Shown: positions 55,466 to 64,000 of the stretch, piece by piece | Position numbering within the stretch: the first letter of the stretch is position 1 | Layout of the letters: each line of letters starts with the position of its first letter | Program-made: the position numbers and the translations under genes | Notes under the pieces: model-generated | What the model saw: the letters and a program-made list of their open reading frames with translations, nothing else | What the model was told of the DNA's origin: nothing | The model's database searches: none | NCBI RefSeq assembly: GCF_000006445.2 | Contig: NC_006049.2 | Span: forward strand, 434,001-498,000 | Length of the DNA: 64,000 nucleotides | Source: Debaryomyces hansenii CBS767 | Lineage: Eukaryota; Ascomycota; Pichiomycetes; Serinales; Debaryomycetaceae | Reading direction: 5' to 3'

Positions 55466-57607
55466 TTATTTTTTGGAACAACAAAAGTCTGACGAAGTCT
55501 TACTAAAAGCTAACCTAGAACTATTATCAGCTCCTAAGGCACTTGTGTTTCTACCATTCAAGTCATTTTTTACTTCTCTTGTAGTTCTTACATAGGATGG
55601 CTTAACGTCAAGACAAGGATTTCCAGTGAAAAAATTTCTCGGGCGTAACATAAGATCAAAGATTTCAGTTGGCATAACTGGGAAGTCTTCAGGTGCTGGA
55701 AAATGAGTGATACCAAAAGTATGGAAGAACAAAATGTCTGTATTTTCTATATTGTCTTTACCATCACTAACCCATTTACCCATACCTTGCACAGAATCTC
55801 CATCCCATTGACATACAAAATCACCCGATGGATACAATCTACCATAACCGTAATCTTCATCCTGGTATGGAACAACTTGAGTCGTATTCAAAGCCCATGG
55901 AGCTCTTTTACAAACAAGCGAACCTTTCTTAGCTAAAACGGGAGGACAAAACGTTGAGACCAATTTGTAAGATGCTGGTTTTCCAGAATTCGGGTTGATT
56001 GATTTTGAATTAAAAAGGTCCCAGGTTCTTGCAGTGGATGATTCGAAATTAGTAAAAGAATCATTAACCGTTTTAAACGTAGTTTTTTCATTATAGAATG
56101 CATTACCATATTTATTCTCCTCAGATCCTAAAGGAAATGGGGATTGCTTACAGTCACTTGTTGCTGCTGAATTATTATCTCCATCAATTCTAGGGTGGAT
56201 TCTAAGTGAGAATAAATGTTGGTGGTTGTGTGCATTAACTTGAGGGTAAACCTGGGTTCCCCAAGGTCCAACATCTTCATCTTCTGCACATATATATGTG
56301 TTCAAAATACCAGTTAACCTTATTTCTAATTTGACTGTACCATCTTGTTTGAATATCCAATATAAACAATATTCATAGTTTGAAGCTGTAAATATTTGGG
56401 AAATAATTAATCTTGTGCCTCTGGTAACAATAGTAGTTTGAAAGTCATCCCTAAAATCAGAGTGTTTGAATAGAACCCCATCATCCTCTTCGTGCACACA
56501 TATGGCATTCTTAATAGTAGTAGGCTCACCATCTTTATCAGGGAAATGTGCATCCATGTAATGAATTACACCCTTACAATCACAACCTAATGAAAGCGGG
56601 TTGGTACAATGCCCAGCACCATATTCACCAATATCCAAAGCGTGTTTACGATGATGAGGATATCCAGGTGATCCGTAGGGAACTATCATTTCTGCCAATG
56701 AGATTCTGTGGAAGATGGGTCTCACTTTACCGTGGTCATTATAAGCAACGTCACTTAATACAATTCCTTCTCTATAATTAAAACCAACATGGAGCTTGAA
56801 ATTTGACCATTCAATTACATTACCTTCAAATTTAAAGGAAACGCCTTCGGGTTGAGTGATATTTATTGGCTTAGAATCCGTCCTATAACCCGATGGGTTT
56901 TCTGTAGTTCCAAATTCGTACTTTACGTGGTCTGGATGAAAATTAGCGTGTTCATGCTTGGAAACTTTTCTTCTTCTGTTTGGAATGTCAATATATATAA
57001 CCTTCCCTGCATTCATATCAACAATAGGACAAAAGTCTAATGGATGTGAGTATTGGGAGTCATTTTCGTCAGATCTCCAGTACATCAAAGCTTGTTGTAA
57101 TCTTTTGGATGCACCCCATCTTTCGTCATATCCAATGGCCCATGCATCACAATAGACATTCTTCATCTCTTCTTTTGGCACTCCGCTGATCTCACATTGC
57201 TTTATCACGGCAGCATCGTTTCTCACTATACCCTCTGTAGTCCGCAAATCATCCGGTGTCAATATTGGTTGCACGGCATCAACTTGACGCTTATCAACAA
57301 ACTTGTGGCTACCAATATCAACCACTCCTTCCTGGAGCGCACTCACACCCTCTAAGATAACCACATAATACGCTAAACGAGGTGGCATAGGCCCATTCTT
57401 TTCTTTCCAGCTATAATATGCCTTCTTACTTGGCTCTCTCAAAGTAATAGTATTGAAATTAAGCTTCTTGCCCGAGTATTGTTCCTTGATAATGCTACTT
57501 ACTTCTTTTATTTCTTGTGCAGATAGTGGATCTAAAGGATGCAATGCTCTTTGTGGTCCTGAGCTTGCAGCAATTGTATGAGTTGCTAGCTGTTGTAATC
57601 TTTCCAT
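55466..57607 (-). CDS. AMO1: Peroxisomal copper amine oxidase
   Basis: A 713-residue copper/topaquinone oxidase very close to the Ogataea (Hansenula) polymorpha enzyme across its length. The topaquinone-forming tyrosine is Tyr411 in TASNYEY. The copper ligands include the HNHQHLF pair, and catalytic-site blocks GSPGYPHHRKHALDIGEYG and GCDCKGVIHYMDAHF are intact. It oxidises primary amines to aldehyde, ammonia and H2O2, allowing amine use as nitrogen source. The N-terminus MERLQQLATHT fits the PTS2 consensus (R-L-x5-H-L/A) except for Thr at the last position. The C-terminus SKK is not a PTS1. S. cerevisiae lacks the gene. Its own promoter is the 324 bp at 57608-57931. Confidence 0.95.
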   Translation of the reverse strand: MERLQQLATHTIAASSGPQRALHPLDPLSAQEIKEVSSIIKEQYSGKKLNFNTITLREPSKKAYYSWKEKNGPMPPRLAYYVVILEGVSALQEGVVDIGSHKFVDKRQVDAVQPILTPDDLRTTEGIVRNDAAVIKQCEISGVPKEEMKNVYCDAWAIGYDERWGASKRLQQALMYWRSDENDSQYSHPLDFCPIVDMNAGKVIYIDIPNRRRKVSKHEHANFHPDHVKYEFGTTENPSGYRTDSKPINITQPEGVSFKFEGNVIEWSNFKLHVGFNYREGIVLSDVAYNDHGKVRPIFHRISLAEMIVPYGSPGYPHHRKHALDIGEYGAGHCTNPLSLGCDCKGVIHYMDAHFPDKDGEPTTIKNAICVHEEDDGVLFKHSDFRDDFQTTIVTRGTRLIISQIFTASNYEYCLYWIFKQDGTVKLEIRLTGILNTYICAEDEDVGPWGTQVYPQVNAHNHQHLFSLRIHPRIDGDNNSAATSDCKQSPFPLGSEENKYGNAFYNEKTTFKTVNDSFTNFESSTARTWDLFNSKSINPNSGKPASYKLVSTFCPPVLAKKGSLVCKRAPWALNTTQVVPYQDEDYGYGRLYPSGDFVCQWDGDSVQGMGKWVSDGKDNIENTDILFFHTFGITHFPAPEDFPVMPTEIFDLMLRPRNFFTGNPCLDVKPSYVRTTREVKNDLNGRNTSALGADNSSRLAFSKTSSDFCCSKK

Positions 57608-57931
57608 TTTATACGTATGCCGCTTTCAACTACGTGAATATATTAGATATACTTTACTAAAAACTAATCTCTGTAGTCTTAAGGAAGAAGAATTTAGAAA
57701 CTTATATTGTATTTCTTATCTGTATCAAGGCCCTGTGAGTAGCGCTTATTCCAAAACGGTCAGTATTTCCAGCGATAACGCTAGCCGGAAAAATGACCCA
57801 ATCGGGCGCGCATGCGATTCTATCATATAGATCGGTACTAATTATACAGATGGACCAATAGATCAAATCGATATTTATTACTACACTAAGCTATAGATAA
57901 TTCATTCTGCGTACAAAAGAATAACAATAAT
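57608..57931. promoter_or_regulatory. Amine-oxidase promoter
   Basis: 324 bp upstream of AMO1, also the 3' flank of the orphan gene. I note a CCAATCGGGCGCGCATGCG stretch near 57797-57815, locally GC-rich in AT-rich surroundings. No other element was recognised. Confidence 0.35.
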
Positions 57932-59188
57932 TCAATAAATAGAGCGTCCGAGTTTAGATTCAATTATCACTAACCAAATTAACATTGGTAGTATCACTAA
58001 GCATGATAAGTTGAGCACAATGCAGCAGCTGCTTAGGATATCTTTCAACCAAACAAAGTTTTTCGATAATGTATTAACTAATTCCAATTGGGAACATTCT
58101 GCACCGGCGGTACAAGACAGTTGAATACTGTGCGTTAAATAGTTAACGAAAATCTGCGTAACGAACAGAACATCGTAGGTGATCGTGTGAGTCGGCGCAT
58201 ATGTATAAATAGCGAGCAATTTGACCAAATTGATGAGCACATCATTGAATAATAGCATCAAGCTCATGGACGTGGCAAGGATCACGCTGCTATAGCACCA
58301 TATGAATCTGGATAAGATGGAAGTAAACTGGGGGAAGTTTCTGAGTTTGGGATGGTTTGCAACCTTGACAAATATGGTGGCCACGTCAAGAAAGAAAAGG
58401 GTAAAAATCGAGTAGAAAATGTGATCAGACTTGAGGGTGATGCTCGAGCATTGAAAAAGAATTGCTGATGAATTAAATAAGAAACTGTCTGGAACTATGC
58501 AATATGATATGACGGAAAGGATGACGAATGAGATGCAATGCTTGATGAAAAATGACTTGAGCGGCGATTGGCCGAAGTTTAATCTGGACTTGGATACCGA
58601 TAATTCCATGTCCAGGTATTGGTATGTAGTTAAGTCAACGTCGAATGAAACAGATTTAGAGAGAGGGCGTGGTTCCACAGCCTTCTCGACATCATTGCTG
58701 TCTTCGGTGGAAATGAATGAAATATATTCGACACTTTTCATGATGACATGAGAAAAAATTTGGAACAATGTCATCGATACAACCGTTACGGATAATAACT
58801 TCACATCTTTCCGCAAATAGTACATATTCAATACCGAATGGATGTCTTCATTTACAAAGTATCCTCTGAAGTTTTTAGGTAAGTCCTCATCACCATTCAA
58901 ATATCCCAGCACATTATCCAAGTTGAGCAATGTGGTTTCAGCGAATGCTGTAATCATGAAGTTCCACAAGCATAGACCTGTTATAGCCGTAGTCAAACTT
59001 TTAAAATCTTCCGAATGCCTTTGAGGCAATACTTGGCTAACTTTGTGATATCTGTATATATATATCATACCACATACGACGCTACCGCCCATCAGTACTA
59101 ATTTGTATCCATTAATGTTTTCTGAAAACTTTTTAATCGTTTCGAGTATGGTGACCATTTGTAAGCCACCGTTATTTAAGTCTGACAT
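57932..59188 (-). CDS. Orphan multi-span membrane protein
   Basis: A 418-residue protein that I do not recognise. About eight hydrophobic segments can be counted, the first near residues 27-45 (KLVLMGGSVVCGMIYIYRY) and the last at the C-terminus (LNLSCLVILPMLIWLVIIE). A polar loop of about 60 residues in the first half (roughly 165-225) contains EDSNDVEKAVEPRPLSKSVS and could be a cytosolic regulatory segment. Cys residues TAGAEC and SSCC lie near the end. The frame starts at ATG 59188, since the longer version needs GTG. It is transcribed in tandem with EFT2 and AMO1. A transporter, receptor or lineage-specific organelle protein are all possible. Confidence 0.7.
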   Translation of the reverse strand: MSDLNNGGLQMVTILETIKKFSENINGYKLVLMGGSVVCGMIYIYRYHKVSQVLPQRHSEDFKSLTTAITGLCLWNFMITAFAETTLLNLDNVLGYLNGDEDLPKNFRGYFVNEDIHSVLNMYYLRKDVKLLSVTVVSMTLFQIFSHVIMKSVEYISFISTEDSNDVEKAVEPRPLSKSVSFDVDLTTYQYLDMELSVSKSRLNFGQSPLKSFFIKHCISFVILSVISYCIVPDSFLFNSSAILFQCSSITLKSDHIFYSIFTLFFLDVATIFVKVANHPKLRNFPQFTSILSRFIWCYSSVILATSMSLMLLFNDVLINLVKLLAIYTYAPTHTITYDVLFVTQIFVNYLTHSIQLSCTAGAECSQLELVNTLSKNFVWLKDILSSCCIVLNLSCLVILPMLIWLVIIESKLGRSIY

Positions 59189-59864
59189 TTTCACTCAGTA
59201 TCAGTTCAAATTTACACAACTATGCCAAGACTGGTATCAAATTATGTCACACTGATATATGCTTTGATTTTATAGGAATTAGACCTGAATTAAAATAATT
59301 TAATCGTTTAGGAAATATAATTGGTTTTATAACTTTCTCAGCCGTTTTAACCGAACTATAATTTAGCGTAGAAGGTAAACGATTTTCGCAATTACATTAC
59401 TAAACGCGGATGGGAGGATTAATCTGATTGATAAAAATAGACATACTCCAGGTCTAACAGAAATATACGTTTCTAAATAAATTTATAACATACCCAATAT
59501 TCACTAGAGAAATGTGTGTTAGACTAGTGAATCCCATTGAATTCAATTGTTTTGTGAAGAAGGTATGAGGATACAGAAATATATCGGATGTAGGAATATG
59601 CAATTGGGGCCGAAGAACCGGCAGTGCGAATTGCATTTCCGAGATTTTTTATTTTGCAGAAAATGACAGGAGGTAATCTATAAACGAAAGCAATTGGCGT
59701 TATGCGTTGTGGTCACACGGGTGTTAGATTTTATAAAGTATCATATATTCTTGAAAGAGATTCAAATTACAAATAGAGTTCAATAAACAGAATAAAAAAA
59801 TACATATTAGATAGAAATTGACTTACCAAACATTAATAATTTAAAAATTAAGTATTTAATAAGC
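59189..59864. promoter_or_regulatory. Orphan-gene promoter and EFT2 3' flank with a 39-nt hairpin
   Basis: 676 bp with only minor open frames. ATGCAATT (59598-59605) and AATTGCAT (59629-59636) form a perfect 8-bp inverted repeat, with GCCG (59609-59612) and CGGC (59619-59622) pairing inside it. The AT-rich stretch close to the EFT2 stop (59765-59864) is a normal yeast 3' end. Confidence 0.5.
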
Positions 59865-62629
59865 TTATAATTTATCATAGTATTCTTCGTAACCTGGAAC
59901 ATCAGGCTTCATACCTTGACGTTCTCTCTTTTCCTTGACGATGGTACCGACCTTGGAGGTTGGGTCAGTTGGGTCACCGTTTAAGTTGGCCCAGTGATCG
60001 AAGATCAATTGTGGGAAAGCTTGACCACCAGTAGATTGTCTTAATTCACCACTGAAACCGAACGATTCATTGACTGGTAAGTAGGCCTTAACAGTGAACA
60101 ATGGAGTACCTGGTCTTTGTTCTTCAGAGATAACTTGACCTCTCTTCTTGTTCAAAACGGAGTAGATACCACCAATGGCGTTTTCTGGACATTGAATTTC
60201 AACCAAGAAGACTGGTTCTTGAATAGCTGGTTCAGCTAATAACATGGAAGCGTAAGTAACTCTTCTCATGGTTGGGATAATTTGACCACCACCTCTGTGA
60301 ATAGCATCAGCGTGTAAGGTAACATCCAAGATGTTAACTCTAACGGATCTAACGTTTTCACCGAAGATTGGACCTTCCTTGGTAGCCCATTGGAAAGCAG
60401 CGACGACGGAATCCTTGATTTCGTTCAAGTATTGGACGGCCTTGGTTTGATCGACAACCAAGTTTGGACCGTTACCATCTGGACCGAAACACCAGATCTT
60501 TCTGGCGTCAGTGACATCCCAACCGTGATTGTCGGCTAAGATTCTAGCTCTGGCCTTGAAATCATCTCTTGGGTTAATAACACCCTTTTCAATGTCTAAG
60601 GAGACTTCTTCATCAATTGGTTGAGCCTTAACGTAAATTCTGTTATGCTTGTTTGGAGACTTAGATAAAGCGACCATGGAAGATTCAGCGTTAACGGTTT
60701 CTCTGTAAGAAACAATTGGTGGGGAGATCTTTAATGGAATACCAGCGTGATCGTTTTGTAAATCAGATAAACAAATTTCCAAGTGTAATTCACCAGTAGC
60801 AGCAACAATGTGTTCACCAGATTCAGACATAGAGGTCAAGACACATGGATCGGACTTGGATAATCTCTTTAAACCTTCGACTAATTTTGGTAAATCGTTG
60901 GCGTTCTTGACTTCAACAGCGACTTGAACAACTGGAGAGACAGAGAACTTCATGACCTTCATATTGTGGGAAGCCTCGTTGGTGGTGATGGTACCAGACT
61001 TTAATAAGAATTGATCGACACCAACTAAACCAACAATGTTACCAGCTGGACAGTCATCGATAGCTTCGACGAATCTACCCATCATCAAAACAGTTCTTTG
61101 AATAGCCTTGACGAATAAGTCATCCTTCTTACCGACTTGGTAGTTTGGACCTTGAATTCTGACCTTTTGACCAGACTTAACGGTACCGGCGAAAACACGA
61201 CCGAAAGCGTAGAATCTACCCTTATCAGAGGTTGGAACCATCTTGGAGATGTAGACCATTAAATCAGCGGTAGGGTCACAGTTCTTGATGGCGATACAGG
61301 AAGCATCGTCAGCTGGACCTTCGTATAAGGTTTCGGCTCTGTAAGCTTGAGCGGTAACTGGGGATGGTAAGTGAATGACAATCATTTCTAATAAAGCATC
61401 AGCAGCTGGTAAGAACTTTCTCATAACAACCTTTAATAAAGCCTTACCTTCTAATTCCTTTTCTTCAGCCTTCAAGTTGATTTCCAACTTTTCTAATAAG
61501 GTTGGGATTTCAGACTTCTTGAAGTTCATGATAGAAGAGAATAATCTGAAGATTGGGTCTAAGACGAACATATTGAAAGCTCTTTCTAAAGTCTTACCTT
61601 CAGCATCCTTGTCCTTGTTAGTCCATTTCTTGGTCTTTGGGTTGAAGTAAGAGTCACCCCATAATCTTTCCATCATCTTAATTCTGTCAACACCGAACTT
61701 CTTGGAGTATCTGGTGGCGAATTGTCTGACGGTGAAAGCCCAACCGTGTAAACCGGAACCGAAAGCAACGGTACCCTTGTCTGGGTAGACTTGAGAATCA
61801 CCTAAACTGGAATCAACGTAAGTAGAGATAATAACGTTAACGGATTCAATAGTTCTGGAGAAAGATTGGTATAAATCTTCCTTGGTGACTTGCAATTCTA
61901 ATAAAGCACGATCAACCTTGTTAATAATAACAACTGGCTTAATTCTTTCACCTAAAGCTTGACGTAAAACGGTTTCGGTTTGGACACAAACACCTTCAAC
62001 ACAATCAACGACAACTAAAGCACCATCGGTAACACGCAAAGCAGCAGTGACTTCAGAGGAGAAATCAACGTGACCTGGCGAATCGATCAAGTTAATCAAG
62101 AAAGAGTTACCTACGGTCTTTTGTTGGATTTCCTTACAGTCATCGTCAGTCATAGAAGCGTACAAGGAAATAGCGGTAGACTTAATAGTAATACCTCTTT
62201 CTTGTTCATCTTTTCTGGTATCAGTGAATCTAGCTTCACCAGCCTTAGCAGCAGAAATAATACCAGCTCTTTGAACCAACGAATCAGTTAAAGTGGATTT
62301 ACCGTGATCGACGTGAGCAATGACGGACATGTTACGGACATTGGTAACCTTGTCCATCAATTCACGGATTTGTTCAATAGTGAAAGCAACTGTTAATATG
62401 TTAGTATCACTCGTCGTCAATGTTTCTTTCGTCACGTCTACCAGTCGTCAAATCCTTCATTCTTGCTTTCTTATCCCTCTCAGGTCTCTTCATCTCCCTG
62501 CTTGAAATTTTCTCCAACAAAAATTTTGGATTCTGTTGAATGGTGGCCGGCTAATTATTTTCACTAAAAATCTTTGCCAATTGTTTCAATTCTTAGTGCA
62601 TTTATTAGTTTTAATATATACATACCCAT
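59865..62629 (-). CDS. EFT2: Translation elongation factor eEF2, two exons
   Basis: Join of 62626-62629 and 59865-62389 on the minus strand, exactly 842 residues as in S. cerevisiae. The protein starts MVAFTIEQ. The G-domain motifs [17 protein letters not shown] and NKVDRALLE are intact. The diphthamide site [11 protein letters not shown] sits near residue 699, with His carrying the modification in this family. The C-terminus GYEEYYDKL matches. eEF2 drives GTP-dependent translocation on the 80S ribosome. A longer open frame that begins upstream of VAFT at 62435 has no homology to eEF2 before that point and is intron sequence. Codon bias is extreme, as expected. It is divergent from ADE8. Confidence 0.98.
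62390..62625 (-). other. EFT2: EFT2 intron (236 nt) after a four-nucleotide coding exon
   Basis: Donor GTATGT (62625-62620) directly follows ATGG. The branch motif TACTAAC is at 62406-62400 and the acceptor CAG ends at 62390, 10 nt after the branch motif. Splicing joins ATGG to TTGCTTTC, giving Met-Val-Ala-Phe, the universal eEF2 start. The open frame through the intron end is a chance extension. Confidence 0.95.
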
Positions 62630-63254
62630 TTTGATAGATTATTATTGTTGTTGGACGTTAGCTAATCTTAAAAAATCCTTTTTAATAAAATGCTAGGAAA
62701 AAAAAACCAAGGGAATGGCTACTGGAACCTGTCCAGCACGAGGGGATTGGTATCAAAATTTTTTGGTGATGGCTCAAGTGAGATCGAAAATTTTTCAGCC
62801 GCCGGGTAACCCATATTTCTCTCAGTAAACACCATACTGGGACTGGGTTACCCGGGTTTGATTGAACCAATAGTACGGGGAATGAGGTTATGGGAGAAAT
62901 TGGGATAGATACTGAGGTCTGATAGGAACAATTAAGACTACATATTATTTAGAAGAGAGGGCCATGTTACTGGGAGTAGTTTTGCTTGGAAATAAGCAAC
63001 AACGAACCGTATAGTGTTGAACGAAGGAGAAATGTCAGCCATTTTGGTGCCAGGGTTTTGAGGAGAGCGGAATGCTCCTGCACATATTTATATTCAATTT
63101 GGTGTAGGAATGTTGGTGTATGGACTTAAATATTAGTCCGAACCTGTAAAGGTCGTGCCAACCTGTAAATGACTCCGATTATTGAAAAATCGCTAGTAGG
63201 AATAGATGAAAAATGGGCCTGATTTGTCATTATACACCCTAGATAAGCTACAGG
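62630..63254. promoter_or_regulatory. Divergent EFT2/ADE8 promoter with inverted Reb1-type sites
   Basis: 625 bp between the two divergent starts. CCGGGTAACCCA (62802-62813) and its exact inverted copy TGGGTTACCCGG (62844-62855) each contain CGGGTAA, the Reb1 consensus core. They are 30 bp apart and 173-226 bp upstream of the EFT2 ATG. No other gene is visible. Confidence 0.7.
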
Positions 63255-63923
63255 ATGCCTGATATAACAGTGTTAATATCCGGGTCAGGGTCGAACTTGC
63301 AGGCATTGATCGATGCGGAAAAGAAAGGAGAACTCGGTGGCACAATCACGCAGGTGGTTTCTTCGAGCGACACAGCATATGGCTTGACGAGGGCATCGCA
63401 GGCTTCAATTGGTACCAAGACACATATTTTGAAGAACTATTACAAGGGAACCACGAAAGAAGATAAGAGCGAGCGCGAAGCGAGAAGAGAGAAATTCAAT
63501 GAGGACTTGGCCAAGCTCTTGATCAACGGGGACATCAGGGACACTCCGGTGGACGGATACACCAAGCCAGATTTGGTGGTGTGTGCGGGCTGGATGTTGA
63601 TTTTGTCACCCACAGTGTTGACACCGTTGGAGAAGACGGGTATAACGATCATCAACTTGCATCCAGCATTACCGGGAGCATTTGACGGAACACATGCTAT
63701 CGAGAGAGCGTGGAAAGCGGGCCAGTCTGGAGACATAACTACTGGAGGGGTGATGATTCACAAGGTCATAGCAGAAGTCGACAGAGGAGCACCGGTACTA
63801 GTCAAGGAGATTGATTTACGCAAAGACGAATCATTGGACGATTACGAAACGAGGATACATGATCTCGAACATGTTGCGATCGTAGAAGGTACAAATATAG
63901 TCTTGAAAGAATTAGCTAAGTAG
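63255..63923 (+). CDS. ADE8: Phosphoribosylglycinamide formyltransferase (GART)
   Basis: A complete 222-residue GART (S. cerevisiae Ade8 214). It opens MPDITVLISGSGSNLQALIDA, which holds the phosphate-binding loop, and contains the formyl-transfer site block INLHPALPGAFDGTHAIERAW, where Asn and His activate the folate. It transfers a formyl group from 10-formyl-THF to GAR in step three of purine synthesis. The start is fixed by the conserved N-terminus. It stops 77 bp before the window end. A Gcn4/Bas1-type site was not found in its immediate promoter. Confidence 0.96.
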   Translation: MPDITVLISGSGSNLQALIDAEKKGELGGTITQVVSSSDTAYGLTRASQASIGTKTHILKNYYKGTTKEDKSEREARREKFNEDLAKLLINGDIRDTPVDGYTKPDLVVCAGWMLILSPTVLTPLEKTGITIINLHPALPGAFDGTHAIERAWKAGQSGDITTGGVMIHKVIAEVDRGAPVLVKEIDLRKDESLDDYETRIHDLEHVAIVEGTNIVLKELAK

Positions 63924-64000
63924 GAATTAAGTAATATTTACACCAAAACTGCAACTATACAATTTCATCTTATCACTACGAATTTTAATCCTATTTTATA

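Noticed and set aside
62390..62435. N-terminal extension of eEF2 read through the intron end
   Set aside because: It has no counterpart in eEF2. The branch and acceptor signals and the exact 842-residue length after splicing explain it.

Overview
The window is nuclear DNA from an ascomycete yeast of the subphylum Saccharomycotina. It is AT-rich and gene-dense, with mostly uninterrupted genes on both strands. The few introns have GTATGT or GTAAGT donors and TACTAAC-type branch points. FAD2 and a peroxisomal-type copper amine oxidase, both absent from baker's yeast, together with the base composition, point to the Debaryomycetaceae (the CTG clade, Debaryomyces-like). The genus is an inference. 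If it is right, CUG codons read as serine and residues given here as leucine from CTG should be changed.

Layout. 1-10 kb: start of a FET3-type ferroxidase (-), a CLD1/ICT1-type hydrolase (+), UBA3 (-), RAD52 (-), a small orphan (+), SME1 (-), MUS81 (+). 10-24 kb: PET123 (+), NDC1 (+), NHX1 (-), SLY41 (+), YHM2 (-), FAD2 (+), a divergent pair of STE14 paralogues, ARC18 (-). 24-46 kb: ROM2-type RhoGEF (+), fatty-acid elongase (+), STP3/STP4-type zinc-finger factor (+), a thioesterase-fold protein (+), the very large TOM1 (-), PRP3 (+), a two-intron ATP19 (+). 46-64 kb: RNR1 (+), an LCCL-domain membrane protein (+), DDL1 (+), SFM1 (-), amine oxidase (-), an orphan membrane protein (-), EFT2 (-), ADE8 (+).

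Three spliced genes are not visible as single open frames. RAD52 has a 55-nt intron just before its apparent stop that adds a 54-codon tail containing a KEN motif. ATP19 is built from three exons. EFT2 has a four-nucleotide first coding exon. All four introns have an unusually short, uniform distance (7-10 nt) from branch motif to acceptor.

There is no operon logic, but themes recur: recombination and nucleotide supply (RAD52, MUS81, RNR1, ADE8), lipid and membrane metabolism (CLD1-like, FAD2, elongase, DDL1, thioesterase-like), prenyl-protein and Rho signalling (STE14 pair, ROM2), and mitochondrial function (PET123, YHM2, ATP19). Readable regulatory DNA includes an MCB cluster before RNR1, an inverted Reb1-type pair between EFT2 and ADE8, and a phased TTTTCACA array upstream of FAD2. 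No tRNA, rRNA, transposon, CRISPR or viral sequence was recognised.
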